Position numbers and translations under genes: made by a program. Positions 16,934 to 26,532 of a DNA stretch of 64,000 nt are shown in pieces. Source of the DNA: Motiliproteus sp041586735. Its GTDB lineage: Bacteria > Pseudomonadota > Gammaproteobacteria > Pseudomonadales > Balneatricaceae. The stretch covers positions 1 through 64,000 of the forward strand of contig JBFGZQ010000006.1 in assembly GCA_041586735.1 (NCBI GenBank), in the 5' to 3' direction. The first letter of the stretch is position 1; each line of letters starts with the position of its first letter. Under the pieces are notes generated by a model. It was not told the DNA's origin, made no database searches, and saw only the letters and a list, made by a program, of their open reading frames with translations.

Positions 16934-19261
16934 TTAAAATGTACGTCCCAGCGAGAACTGGAAGGTTTCAGTTTGATCGGTGGGTTGTTTTTGGACCGGC
17001 ATCGACAGCGAAAAAGACATCGGCCCGATAAAGGTCAACCAGGACAAGCCAACGCCAGCCGAGGCGCTCAGGCTATCGACTTTGATATCGACATCACAGG
17101 CCGCATTCGAGGTCAGGCAGTGGGTATCGAAGACACTGCCGGCATCGAAGAAAAACAGCGTGCGCATGCTACTCTGCTCCTTGACGAATGGCACGGGGAA
17201 AATCAATTCCGCCGAGCCGCTCATCAACACATTACCCCCCAGAGGGTCTAAAATGCTGGTAGAAACAGTCCGAGCATCCTGAGGTCCCAGGGTATTGTTC
17301 TTAAAACCCCGTACCGAACTAAAGCCACCGGCATTAAAGTTTTTGAAGAACGGCAGTTTCACCGTATCACCGATGCCATCACCGTACCCCAATGAGGTTT
17401 TGAAACTCAACACCCAGCTGTGCGACTTGTTCAGTGGCTGGTAGGTCTGACCGTTGTAGCGGAGCTTATAATAGCCTAAATCGCTGCCCGGGCTCGCCAC
17501 TTCCAGCGACAGACTCTGCGAATAGCCATCAGTAGCCATAAGCCCTTTGTTCAAATGGTTCGAAGACCAGCTACCGGTGATCGGCAGTTGATTGAAACTG
17601 TCGCCCTCCTCATCTACAAACGCCCGGATATCCACCGGCACATCGCTACCTAGGGTCAGGTTAAGGCGCTCGGCACCTACCGACAACTTCAGACGCTGGT
17701 ACTCGTCGATAGGATAACCGAAGCTGACATTACCGCCGAAGGAGTCGAGGTTATAGTCGGAGAGGTCATCTTCGTCAAAGTTCTGTTTGCGGTAAAACAG
17801 GCTAAAACCACGGCTCACGCCATCGATACTGTAGTAGGGGTCATCATAGTTAAAGCTGAACTCTTTGGAGCTGTCGGCTCGGGTCACCGTAAAGGAGACA
17901 AACTTTCCCGAACCGAGAAAGTTTTGCTGCGAAATACTGGCGGACAAAATCAATCCCGAACTTTGCGAGATTCCGATACTGGCGGCCAGCTGTCCCGACA
18001 ACTGCTCCACCACGCTGTATTCCAGATCGATCTGATCGACAGTGCCGAGCACCGTAGAGGTCTCCAGGTTAACCTCACTGAAGTAACCCAGGCGCTCGAG
18101 CCGACTCTTGGATCTTTCCATGACCTGGGTCGAAGCCCAGCCTGCTTCCATCTGCCGCATCTCCCGTCGCAGCACCTCATCGGCGGTGGTGGTATTGCCG
18201 ACAAAGTTGATTCGACGCACATACATGCGGTTACCCGGATCAACATAAAAACGGATATTAACGGTCTTGCTAGACTCGTCTATCTCCGGGACTGGATTGA
18301 CGTTGGCCAGCAAAAAGCCCTCATCACCGAGCCTGCGGATCAGCTGATCGGAAGAGCGCACCATCAATTTGCGCGAGAACACCGCGCCCTGCTTAATGTC
18401 GATCTGGGTGCGCAGCTCATCTTCGGGCACCTCAAGACGCCCAGCCAGGCTGACCGATCCAAAACGGTAGCGCTCGCCCTCGGAAATATTCACGGTGATA
18501 TAGACGTGCTTACGGTCGGGGGTCAAGGATACCTGGGTGGACTCCACCTTGAAGTTGATATAACCCAGGTCCAAATAGTAGGAGCGCAACCGCTCTAGAT
18601 CACCACTGAGTTTCTCGCGTGAATAGCGGTCATCGTTACTGAAAAAGTCCCAAAATCCGGGGATTTTATGGGCAAATAGCGCCATCAATTCAGCATCGGC
18701 AAACACCTCATTACCGACGATATTGATGTGCTCGATGGTGGCGGATTTACCCTCTTTGATCTTGATATTGAGCCCCAAGCGGTTCTCCGGCAGCTCTTGC
18801 AACTCGGTGTCAATCTGTGCGCCATAGCGACCCTGGGCGGAATACATCCGCAACAGTTCCAGACGGATCTTCTCCAACGCCGCGCGTTGAAACACCTCGC
18901 CCTCGCTCAACCCTAGCGACTTCAAGCCGTCCATCAACGCCTGGCTGTCGATCTCTTTGTTACCTTCGAGCGTGATCTTGCTGATCGCGGGGCGCTCTTT
19001 CAGCTTAACGATCAACAGCGTGCCATCACGCGCCAGCTCGATATCGTCAAAAAAACCGATAGCAAACAGCGCTCTGGACGCCTGCGCCAAACGAAACTCA
19101 TCCACCTGGTCGCCCTCTTGCAACGGGAACGCACGCAACACTCGACCCAGATCCATCCGTTGCAGACCATCAAAGCGGATATCAGTAATGACGAAGCTAT
19201 CGGCTACGGCTAATAGAGGAAGACAAAGAACGATAAAAACGCTGGCTAGTATACGTCGCAT
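16934..19261 (-). CDS. bamA: Outer membrane protein assembly factor BamA
   Basis: A 775-residue outer-membrane protein with signal peptide, five POTRA domains (about residues 20-420) and a C-terminal 16-strand beta-barrel ending in a phenylalanine (SLGRTF). The conserved loop-6 VRGF motif is present (SSVRGFKNN). It inserts beta-barrel proteins into the outer membrane. It is downstream of rseP and upstream of skp, as in other gammaproteobacteria. Confidence 0.96.
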   Translation of the reverse strand: MRRILASVFIVLCLPLLAVADSFVITDIRFDGLQRMDLGRVLRAFPLQEGDQVDEFRLAQASRALFAIGFFDDIELARDGTLLIVKLKERPAISKITLEGNKEIDSQALMDGLKSLGLSEGEVFQRAALEKIRLELLRMYSAQGRYGAQIDTELQELPENRLGLNIKIKEGKSATIEHINIVGNEVFADAELMALFAHKIPGFWDFFSNDDRYSREKLSGDLERLRSYYLDLGYINFKVESTQVSLTPDRKHVYITVNISEGERYRFGSVSLAGRLEVPEDELRTQIDIKQGAVFSRKLMVRSSDQLIRRLGDEGFLLANVNPVPEIDESSKTVNIRFYVDPGNRMYVRRINFVGNTTTADEVLRREMRQMEAGWASTQVMERSKSRLERLGYFSEVNLETSTVLGTVDQIDLEYSVVEQLSGQLAASIGISQSSGLILSASISQQNFLGSGKFVSFTVTRADSSKEFSFNYDDPYYSIDGVSRGFSLFYRKQNFDEDDLSDYNLDSFGGNVSFGYPIDEYQRLKLSVGAERLNLTLGSDVPVDIRAFVDEEGDSFNQLPITGSWSSNHLNKGLMATDGYSQSLSLEVASPGSDLGYYKLRYNGQTYQPLNKSHSWVLSFKTSLGYGDGIGDTVKLPFFKNFNAGGFSSVRGFKNNTLGPQDARTVSTSILDPLGGNVLMSGSAELIFPVPFVKEQSSMRTLFFFDAGSVFDTHCLTSNAACDVDIKVDSLSASAGVGLSWLTFIGPMSFSLSMPVQKQPTDQTETFQFSLGRTF

Positions 19262-19304
19262 GCAGGACTACAACTTCCGGATAGTTAGTGTAAAGACTCG
19301 CGAT

Positions 19305-20657
19305 TCACAGGCGTGCTAGATCGTTATACAGCGCGATCAACATCAGCGAGAACAACAGTGTCATGCCAATTTTAAGTCCAAAGAGTTGGGTCCGTTCTGA
19401 CACGGGACGACCTCGAATCGCCTCTACCAAGTAGTAGAGCAGATGGCCGCCATCAAGCACCGGAATAGGCAGAAGATTAAGAATCCCCAAACTGATACTC
19501 AAATAGGCTAAGAAATTAAGAAAACTCTCCAGCCCCGACGCCGCCGAATCGCCCGCCACTTTAGCAATGGTGATGGGGCCGCTCAAGTTTTTTACCGAGA
19601 TCAGTCCGTTAACCATTTTCCAGATCGATTCGAGGGTCAGACTGATCATCTGCTGACTTTTGGCCAGCGCTACCGGAATCGCCTCTAGGGGGGAGTAGCG
19701 GACATCCCGGAGCATCGACTCAGGCCAGGAGACCGGTGACACACCCGCACCTATAAAGCCATAGACCTCTCCGGTGTTGGCCAGCTGACGCGCGGGGGTC
19801 AACTCCAGCTCCAACCGCTGACCGTTGCGCTCCACCAATAGCTGCAGGGGCTGCAGAGGATGGGCACGCACGGTATTGACCAGCTCCATCCATAGCCCGA
19901 TGGCGACACCGTCGATAGCCAACACCAGATCATCGACCTCAAGGCCGGCGACCAGCGCCTGGCCGTCCGAGGACAGACTGCCGATACGGGGCGGCAGTGG
20001 CGGCCGATAAGGCGTGATCCCCAGGGTAAACAGCGGCCCGTATTGCTCGTCAAACTGCCAGTTCTCAATGGCCACTGCGATCTCGGCGGCACCGCTGCCA
20101 TTCAGCTCGCGAGACCGCAACCGTAGCTCACCACTATCACCAATACGCGAGGCTAAGCGCAACGACACCTGCTCCCAGCTCTGGGTCGGATAACCATCGA
20201 CCTCGATCAGTTCGCGGCCTTCGATATCTTGATGCATACCCAGCGGAGAATCGGCACGAATCGCGCCGACGACCGGCACCACCGTGCTGGTACCGGCAAT
20301 AAACATCAGCCAATAGGCAAACACCGCAAAGGCTAAGTTGACCAGGGGTCCGGCAGAGACGATGGCGATACGCTGCCAGACGGATTTGGTGTTAAAGGCC
20401 TGATCCCGCAGCTCTGCAGGTACCTCACCTTCGCGCTCGTCGAGCATCTTGACGTAGCCGCCCAAAGGGATGGCGGCGATCACATATTCGGTGCCCTGGC
20501 GATCGTACCAATGGTACAGCCCCTTACCGAAACCGATAGAAAAACGCAGCACCTTGACACCGCAGCGGCGGGCCACCCAAAAGTGACCGTACTCATGGAT
20601 AGTGACCAGAATACCCAGAGTGACGATCGCGGCAACAATAGTTTGAAGTATATCCAT
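19305..20657 (-). CDS. rseP: Regulator of sigma-E protease RseP
   Basis: A 450-residue site-2 intramembrane zinc protease. HEYGH near residue 22 is the HExxH zinc motif and LDGGH near residue 400 supplies the third region; two central PDZ domains lie between transmembrane segments. It cleaves RseA in the envelope stress cascade. It starts only eight bases after cdsA ends, whereas most relatives have dxr between these two genes. Confidence 0.95.
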   Translation of the reverse strand: MDILQTIVAAIVTLGILVTIHEYGHFWVARRCGVKVLRFSIGFGKGLYHWYDRQGTEYVIAAIPLGGYVKMLDEREGEVPAELRDQAFNTKSVWQRIAIVSAGPLVNLAFAVFAYWLMFIAGTSTVVPVVGAIRADSPLGMHQDIEGRELIEVDGYPTQSWEQVSLRLASRIGDSGELRLRSRELNGSGAAEIAVAIENWQFDEQYGPLFTLGITPYRPPLPPRIGSLSSDGQALVAGLEVDDLVLAIDGVAIGLWMELVNTVRAHPLQPLQLLVERNGQRLELELTPARQLANTGEVYGFIGAGVSPVSWPESMLRDVRYSPLEAIPVALAKSQQMISLTLESIWKMVNGLISVKNLSGPITIAKVAGDSAASGLESFLNFLAYLSISLGILNLLPIPVLDGGHLLYYLVEAIRGRPVSERTQLFGLKIGMTLLFSLMLIALYNDLARL

Positions 20658-20665
20658 AAGGGGGG

Positions 20666-21490
20666 TTAGACCACCGCCACATTGGCCAGTTCAAACAGAA
20701 TCAAACCCAGGGTAAAGATAGGCGCGGCGGCGGTAAGACTATCGATACGATCCATCACCCCGCCATGGCCTGGCAGCAGATTACTGCTGTCTTTTATACC
20801 CCGATGACGCTTGAGCATACTCTCCAGCAGATCGCCCAGTACCGAGACTAGCGCGGTGATCAGGCACACCAGCAGCAAGCCCGCCAGCGGCGCCCCATCC
20901 AGCGCGATCTGCCAACCAAATAGCAACGCCAGCAGCAGACTGCTGGCCAGCCCGCCATAGAAACCCGCCCAGGTTTTTCCGGGGCTAACCCGTGCGGCGA
21001 GTTTCTTATCCCCCCAGGTCTTACCCGCAAAATAGGCACCCACGTCAGCCCCCCAGACCAGCAGCATCAGCAGTAACAACCAGGCATCTCCTGAAGGCTG
21101 CGCCTTGAGCTCGACCAAACCACTCCAGGCCGGAACCAGCACAAAAAGCCCCATCAGCGCGCGGGCACTCACCCCTTGCCACTGGCCTCTACTATTCGGA
21201 AAGCTGATCACCCAGCCCAGCGCCAAGCACCAGAACAGCGACCCAGCCACCAGTAGCGGCAGGGCGGCTACCGCCAAAGCGTTGATCGCCAGGATGATCG
21301 CCAGTACCGCTACCGCATAACCGATGCGCTGGGTAGCGCTTTTAAGGCCTGACAGGTTAGCCCACTCCCAGGCAGCCAGCGTCATCACCGCCGCCATAAA
21401 CAGCTTGAATTCGAACAGCGGCAACAGAAACGTAGCGGCCAACACCAGAGGCGCCAAGACTAGCGCGGTAATCACTCGTTGTTTAAGCAT
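20666..21490 (-). CDS. cdsA: Phosphatidate cytidylyltransferase
   Basis: A 274-residue polytopic membrane enzyme that makes CDP-diacylglycerol. The C-terminal family signature is present as KRHRGIKDSSNLLPGHGGVMDRID. I start at the ATG at 21490 (MLKQRVITAL), which overlaps the uppS stop by eight bases (ATGCTTAA); a longer in-frame reading upstream is only a shadow of uppS. Next downstream is rseP with no dxr. Confidence 0.95.
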   Translation of the reverse strand: MLKQRVITALVLAPLVLAATFLLPLFEFKLFMAAVMTLAAWEWANLSGLKSATQRIGYAVAVLAIILAINALAVAALPLLVAGSLFWCLALGWVISFPNSRGQWQGVSARALMGLFVLVPAWSGLVELKAQPSGDAWLLLLMLLVWGADVGAYFAGKTWGDKKLAARVSPGKTWAGFYGGLASSLLLALLFGWQIALDGAPLAGLLLVCLITALVSVLGDLLESMLKRHRGIKDSSNLLPGHGGVMDRIDSLTAAAPIFTLGLILFELANVAVV

Positions 21491-22232
21491 GCTTCTCCGC
21501 CTCGACCTGCTCGCTGGTTTTTCCAAAACGCCGCTGGCGCTGACTGAAATCCGCAAACGCAGCCTCCAACGCGATGAGATCAAAGTCGGGCCAATAATCG
21601 GGACTGAAGTAGAACTCGGTGTAGGCAAACTGCCAGAGTAGAAAGTTACTGATGCGGCGCTCACCACCGGTGCGGATACACAGATCAGGCAGGGGCTGAC
21701 CCGCCAACGACAGCGCATCGGAAAACAGTGCTTCGCTGATCGCATCGGCCTCAAGCTCGCCCTGCTGAACACGCAGCGCCAACGCTTTAGTCGCCTGGAG
21801 GATGTCCCAGCGGCCGCCATAGTTGGCAGCAACATTGACCGTCAGACCGGTATTATTGGCGGTCAGCCGCTCCGCTTCAATGATCTTTTCCTGGAGCTTA
21901 GCGCTAAAATGGCTTTTATCACCGATCACCATTAGACGGATATTATGCTTATGGAGCTTCTTGACCTTGCTCTTCAACGCCAGCATAAACAGCTCCATCA
22001 ACCCGGCTACCTCAGTAGGGGGACGGCGCCAATTTTCACTACTGAACGCAAACAGGGTCAGGGATTCGATACCGTAACGGGCACAGCCATCAACCACTGC
22101 GCGAACCGCGTCCACGCCCGCTTTATGGCCCGCTAAACTGGGAAGCCGACGCGCCTTGGCCCAACGATTGTTGCCATCCATAATAATGGCAACATGTCGT
22201 GGCAAGCTGGCGAAGTGTTTAAGATCAGGCAT
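21483..22232 (-). CDS. uppS: Di-trans,poly-cis-undecaprenyl-diphosphate synthase
   Basis: A 249-residue cis-prenyltransferase that makes the C55 lipid carrier of cell-wall synthesis. The catalytic block IIMDGNNRWAKARRLPSLAGH starts at about residue 15; LCIRTGGERRISNFLLWQ and the C-terminal FDLIALEAAFADFSQRQRRFG blocks are conserved. It follows frr by 18 bp. Confidence 0.96.
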   Translation of the reverse strand: MPDLKHFASLPRHVAIIMDGNNRWAKARRLPSLAGHKAGVDAVRAVVDGCARYGIESLTLFAFSSENWRRPPTEVAGLMELFMLALKSKVKKLHKHNIRLMVIGDKSHFSAKLQEKIIEAERLTANNTGLTVNVAANYGGRWDILQATKALALRVQQGELEADAISEALFSDALSLAGQPLPDLCIRTGGERRISNFLLWQFAYTEFYFSPDYWPDFDLIALEAAFADFSQRQRRFGKTSEQVEAEKHA

Positions 22233-22250
22233 AGGCGGATGCGACGGAGA

Positions 22251-22808
22251 TCAGATCTCCATCAGGTCCGTTTCTTTGGCCTGCAGATGGGCGTCAACAT
22301 CGGCGATATACTTATCGGTCAGCTTCTGTACCAGATCTTCACCACGACGCTGATCGTCCTCGGTGATATCTTTGTCCTTGAGTAGATCCTTAATCGTGCT
22401 ATTAGCATCACGGCGAATATTGCGAATCGCAACCCTGGCATTTTCTGCCTCACTGCGAGCCTGACGGATATACACCTTGCGCGTCTCTTCGGTCAACGCT
22501 GGCAGCGGAACGCGGATGGTAGTACCCGCCGAAGAGGGGTTAAGCCCCAGGTCGGACTTCATGATCGCTTTTTCAATCTCTGGAACCATCGGGCTCTCCC
22601 AGGGATTGATCATCAGGGTGCGGGCGTCCTCTACGGTAATGTTGGCCACTTGACTCAAAGGCACCAGCGAACCGTAGTATGAAATTTTGATCGAATCCAG
22701 AATACTCGGGTGAGCCCGTCCGGTGCGAATCTTTTTAAAATTGTCGATAGCCGACAGCACACTCTTGCTCATGCGCTCTTCAGCATCTTGCTTGATATCG
22801 TTAATCAC
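22251..22808 (-). CDS. frr: Ribosome recycling factor
   Basis: A 185-residue RRF that splits post-termination ribosomes with EF-G. KIRTGRAHPSILD and LPALTEETRK are signature blocks. The start codon is GTG at 22808 and overlaps the TAA of pyrH (GTGATTAA), so translation is coupled. Confidence 0.96.
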   Translation of the reverse strand: MINDIKQDAEERMSKSVLSAIDNFKKIRTGRAHPSILDSIKISYYGSLVPLSQVANITVEDARTLMINPWESPMVPEIEKAIMKSDLGLNPSSAGTTIRVPLPALTEETRKVYIRQARSEAENARVAIRNIRRDANSTIKDLLKDKDITEDDQRRGEDLVQKLTDKYIADVDAHLQAKETDLMEI

Positions 22809-23553
22809 GACGATCTCCTTTCAGCGGTCCGTTATCGAGCAACGTCCCTTCATCTCCGCCGCGCACCACTGCTACCAGCGCGCCAGGCTTGTTCATATTA
22901 AATACCCGGATCGGCATGTCATGATCACGCGTCAGACACATCGCTGTCAGGTCCATCACCCCCAGTTGCTTTTCCAACGCCTCATCGAAAGTGAGGTGTT
23001 TATATAGCGTCGCCGTGGGATCCTTGACCGGATCGGCAGAGTACACACCGTCCACCTTGGTCGCCTTGAGTACGATATCGCACTCCGCCTCGATGCCCCG
23101 CAGACAAGCCGCCGAGTCCGTCGTAAAGAACGGGTTACCGGTACCGGCAGAGAAGATCACCACATCACCGCGACTGAGATAGCGGGTCGCTTTACGACGA
23201 TCGTAGTCCTCGACCACGCCTACCATCGAGATCGCTGACATCACCCGGGTGGTGATATTGTTACGCTCCAAGGCATCACGCATCGCTAGCGCATTCATCA
23301 CCGTCGCCAGCATGCCCATATGATCGCCGGTTACCCGATCCATACCGGCTGCACTCAGGGTCGCGCCACGAAACAGATTGCCACCACCGATCACCATCCC
23401 GACCTGGACCCCGATACCGACCAACTGACCGATTTCGAGCGCCATACGATCAAGAACGTTGGGATCTATGCCAAAGTTTTCATCACCCATCAACGCTTCG
23501 CCGCTAAGCTTTAGCAGGATGCGTTTGTACTGAGCCTTATGCTTGTCATTCAC
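22801..23553 (-). CDS. pyrH: Uridylate kinase
   Basis: A 250-residue UMP kinase of the amino-acid-kinase fold. RILLKLSGEALMG, GVQVGMVIGGGNLFRG and VFNMNKPG are conserved. I choose the GTG at 23553, which has GGGGAG seven bases upstream; a TTG five codons earlier would put the ribosome-binding site inside the gene. It lies between tsf and frr as usual. Confidence 0.94.
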   Translation of the reverse strand: MNDKHKAQYKRILLKLSGEALMGDENFGIDPNVLDRMALEIGQLVGIGVQVGMVIGGGNLFRGATLSAAGMDRVTGDHMGMLATVMNALAMRDALERNNITTRVMSAISMVGVVEDYDRRKATRYLSRGDVVIFSAGTGNPFFTTDSAACLRGIEAECDIVLKATKVDGVYSADPVKDPTATLYKHLTFDEALEKQLGVMDLTAMCLTRDHDMPIRVFNMNKPGALVAVVRGGDEGTLLDNGPLKGDRRD

Positions 23554-23659
23554 GGAACAGCTCCCCAAGAAAATCAGGTTGGCAGTGTATCAGGGAGCCT
23601 CTGACTGAATCCAGCGCGGATCCCTTTAAAAGAGACGCTAGACCCACTCAGAGACTCTC

Positions 23660-23692
23660 AGTACGCAGATCACCCGAGATGATCTGCGTACT
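23660..23692. repeat. Perfect 13-bp inverted repeat between tsf and pyrH
   Basis: AGTACGCAGATCA (23660-23672) and TGATCTGCGTACT (23680-23692) with a 7-nt loop. On the minus strand it lies just after the tsf stop, but no T-run follows. It may be a partial terminator, an RNA-processing site or a stabilising 3' hairpin separating tsf from pyrH expression. Confidence 0.55.
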
Positions 23693-23706
23693 CTTGGGGC
23701 AAAACC

Positions 23707-24573
23707 TTATTTCAGGCCTGCCGCCGCCGCGACTTCAGCAGCGAAGTCGAGCTTGACCACTTCGATACCTTCGCCCACTTCAAAACGGACAAAAGAGACC
23801 ACTTCAGCACCGGCAGCTTTCACCAGCTGGCCGATAGTCAGCTCAGGGTTCTTAACAAACGCCTGCTCAACCAGAGAGTTTTCAGCCAGGAACTTCTTAA
23901 TCCGGCCGCCGACCATCTTCTCTGCAATCTCTGCAGGCTTGCTAGCCATATCAGGCTGCGCAAGGATGATCTCTTTCTCTTTGACCAACACCTCTTCAGG
24001 CATGTCATCAGCCTTAACCACACGCGGGTTAACAGCGGCCACATGCATGGCAACATCTTTAGCGGTGCTATCATCAGCGCCACTCAGAGCCACCAACACG
24101 CCGATGCGGTTGTTACTGTGAACGTAAGCACCGACCATCGCGCCTTCTACCAGCGCAATACGCCGGACACCGATATTTTCACCGATCTTCTGTACCAGCG
24201 CTTCACGAGTAGACTCCAGCTCACCCGCCATCAATACAGCAACATCAGTCTGCTTAGTAGCAAGGGCCGCGCTAGCGATGGTATCAGCGAACGCCAAGAA
24301 ACCGGCATCGCGAGCAGCGAAGTCGGTCTCAGAGTTCACTTCGACCAACACTGCGTAGCTGTTATCCTCTGCAACTTTAACAGTAACAACACCGTCAGCT
24401 GCAGTGCGACCCGCCTTTTTAGCGGCCTTCATGCCACTCGACTTACGCAGATTCTCAATCGCCAGCTCGATATCGCCATCAGCTTCAGCCAGCGCTTTTT
24501 TACATTCCAGCATGCCAAGAGCAGTACGTTCACGCAGCTCTTTAACCATAGAAGCAGAAATTTTAGCTGCCAT
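23707..24573 (-). CDS. tsf: Translation elongation factor Ts
   Basis: A 288-residue EF-Ts, the nucleotide exchange factor for EF-Tu. The N-terminal LRERTALGMLECKKALAEADGD and VEVNSETDFAARD signatures are present. The rpsB-tsf gap of about 90 bp holds an intrinsic terminator, which would lower tsf relative to rpsB. Confidence 0.96.
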   Translation of the reverse strand: MAAKISASMVKELRERTALGMLECKKALAEADGDIELAIENLRKSSGMKAAKKAGRTAADGVVTVKVAEDNSYAVLVEVNSETDFAARDAGFLAFADTIASAALATKQTDVAVLMAGELESTREALVQKIGENIGVRRIALVEGAMVGAYVHSNNRIGVLVALSGADDSTAKDVAMHVAAVNPRVVKADDMPEEVLVKEKEIILAQPDMASKPAEIAEKMVGGRIKKFLAENSLVEQAFVKNPELTIGQLVKAAGAEVVSFVRFEVGEGIEVVKLDFAAEVAAAAGLK

Positions 24574-24604
24574 GATTGTTCCTCTCTATCACTAAATTCT
24601 ATAT

Positions 24605-24633
24605 TGAAAAAAGGGGAGCTATGCTCCCCCTTC
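24605..24633 (-). terminator. Intrinsic terminator/attenuator between rpsB and tsf
   Basis: On the minus strand GGGGAGC-ATA-GCTCCCC is followed by TTTTTTC. It sits between rpsB and tsf, where other gammaproteobacteria also have partial termination. Confidence 0.8.
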
Positions 24634-24664
24634 ACGACGCCTAAAAACAGGCCGACTGGATCGA

Positions 24665-25393
24665 CTACTGAGCCGCTTCGACAGTCGCTTCTTCGACAAA
24701 CTCGCCGACACCCGCACCGCTGCCTTCCAGACAAGCATCGGCAACGGCCTTAACGTAGATCTGAATGGCACGCAAAGCGTCGTCGTTACCTGGAATGACG
24801 TAGTCAACGCCATCAGGATTGCTGTTGGTATCAACGATACCGATCACTGGAATACCCAGTTTGTTAGCTTCGTTGATAGCGATACGCTCGTGATCAACGT
24901 CAACAACGAACAGCGCATCAGGCAGACCGCCCATATCCTTGATACCACCGATGGAGCGGCTCAGCTTGTCCATCTCACGGGTACGCATCAGCGCTTCTTT
25001 CTTGGTCAACTGCGCAAAAGTGCCATCAGCAGCCTGCCCTTCGAGCTCGCGAAAGCGCTTGATAGACTCACGGATGGTCTTGTAGTTGGTCAGCATGCCG
25101 CCCAACCAGCGATGATTGACGAAAGGCATACCTGCACGCTCTGCTTCCTGCTGGATAACCTTACCAGCAGCACGCTTAGTACCGACAAACAAGATTTTAT
25201 TCTTGTTGGAAACCAGACGCTGAACAACAGCAAGGGCTTCATTCAACGCAGGCACGGTGTGCTCAAGGTTGATGATATGAATTTTGTTACGCGCGCCGAA
25301 AATGTACTTGCCCATTTTCGGATTCCAGTAACGCGTCTGGTGACCGAAGTGAGCGCCTGCCTTGATCAGCTCACGCATTGAAACTGTAGCCAT
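24665..25393 (-). CDS. rpsB: 30S ribosomal protein S2
   Basis: A 242-residue S2. MRELIKAGAHFGHQTRYWNP, FVGTKRAAGKVIQQEA and PDALFVVDVDHERIAINEA are classic S2 segments. The leader is about 150 nt long, consistent with S2 autoregulation known in this group. It is divergent from map. Confidence 0.97.
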   Translation of the reverse strand: MATVSMRELIKAGAHFGHQTRYWNPKMGKYIFGARNKIHIINLEHTVPALNEALAVVQRLVSNKNKILFVGTKRAAGKVIQQEAERAGMPFVNHRWLGGMLTNYKTIRESIKRFRELEGQAADGTFAQLTKKEALMRTREMDKLSRSIGGIKDMGGLPDALFVVDVDHERIAINEANKLGIPVIGIVDTNSNPDGVDYVIPGNDDALRAIQIYVKAVADACLEGSGAGVGEFVEEATVEAAQ

Positions 25394-25545
25394 GGTAATA
25401 TCCTAAATTTTATCGGGTTAGGCCTCCATACACCCCATCACTCAACCCTCGACCATAGCCGAAAGGCACCCAGAGCAACGTGACGGTATATGTGTGACGT
25501 TAGGTATTCTGCCTCACAGGAACAGCCCTGTTTTGACAGCGCGAC

Positions 25546-25574
25546 TTTATACCACAAGCCACTGATAATTTAAA
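25546..25574 (-). promoter_or_regulatory. Candidate rpsB promoter
   Basis: Minus-strand TTTAAA (25569-25574), 17-bp spacer and TATAAA (25546-25551), followed by GTCGCGC, a GC-rich discriminator as in stringently controlled promoters. It gives a leader of about 150 nt before rpsB. Confidence 0.5.
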
Positions 25575-25652
25575 GCCAAATCCCACCACCAGAACGGCCA
25601 ATCCTCGGCCCTCATAGGCGCAACCAATACCCTAGCGCGTTACTCAGTTTCC

Positions 25653-25680
25653 TTTAAATCAGGGCGTTTGCGTGTACAAT
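25653..25680 (+). promoter_or_regulatory. Candidate map promoter
   Basis: TTTAAA (25653-25658), 16-bp spacer, TACAAT (25675-25680) preceded by TG, about 55 bases before the start of map transcription-translation. Position is sensible; strength is moderate. Confidence 0.4.
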
Positions 25681-25744
25681 AGTTAGCCTTTATCAGTCCT
25701 TGCGGGACTGTCCCTAGCAATAACAGAGACACTAAGACCCCATC

Positions 25745-26521
25745 ATGAGCGTGATTATAAAAACCCCGCAACAGATCGAGAAAATGCGTATTGCCGGCCA
25801 ACTCGCGGCCGATGTCCTTGATATGATAGCGCCTTATGTCAAACCCGGGATCAGCACCGACGAACTTAACAGCCTGTGTCACGACTATATCGTCAACGTC
25901 CAACAGGCGATCCCTGCGCCGCTCGACTACCACGGTTTTCCCAAATCGATCTGCACCTCGGTCAATCAGGTCGTATGCCACGGCATCCCCAACAGCAAGC
26001 CACTAAAAAATGGTGATATCGTTAATATCGATATCACCGTGATCAAAGAGGGCTTTCACGGCGACACCAGCAAGATGTTTTACGTGGGCAAGGTTCCGCC
26101 CCATCTACAGAGGCTTACAGAGGTCGCTCAGGAGTGCCTCTATATCGGTATCCGCATGGTTAAACCCGGTGTCACCCTGGGAGATATTGGCCACGCGATC
26201 CAACAGCACGCCGAGTCGAATCACTACTCGGTGGTCCGCGAATACTGCGGCCACGGTATTGGCGAAACCTTTCACGAAGAACCCCAGGTACTCCACTATG
26301 GTCGTGAGGGTTCAGGACTGACACTCAAACCTGGAATGACCTTTACCATCGAGCCGATGATCAATGCCGGAAAACGCCATACCAAACTATCTAAACGCGA
26401 TGGCTGGACGGTCGAAACCGTCGATAAACGGGCGTCTGCACAGTGGGAACACACTCTGCTAGTCACTGACACCGGCTACGAAATTTTCACTTTACGCCAA
26501 GAGGAACAGGGGAAGATCTAA
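25745..26521 (+). CDS. map: Methionine aminopeptidase, type I
   Basis: A 258-residue metallopeptidase that removes N-terminal Met. Metal ligands lie in NIDITVIKEGFHGDTSK (two Asp), HGIGETFHEEP (His), TIEPMIN (Glu) and QWEHTLLVT (Glu). Divergent from rpsB and 11 bp before glnD, as in Pseudomonas relatives. Confidence 0.96.
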   Translation: MSVIIKTPQQIEKMRIAGQLAADVLDMIAPYVKPGISTDELNSLCHDYIVNVQQAIPAPLDYHGFPKSICTSVNQVVCHGIPNSKPLKNGDIVNIDITVIKEGFHGDTSKMFYVGKVPPHLQRLTEVAQECLYIGIRMVKPGVTLGDIGHAIQQHAESNHYSVVREYCGHGIGETFHEEPQVLHYGREGSGLTLKPGMTFTIEPMINAGKRHTKLSKRDGWTVETVDKRASAQWEHTLLVTDTGYEIFTLRQEEQGKI

Positions 26522-26532
26522 CCCCATTAACG

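Noticed and set aside
20666..21835. A 389-residue version of cdsA starting inside uppS
   Set aside because: The first 115 residues are an alternate frame of uppS; the true start overlaps the uppS stop at 21490.
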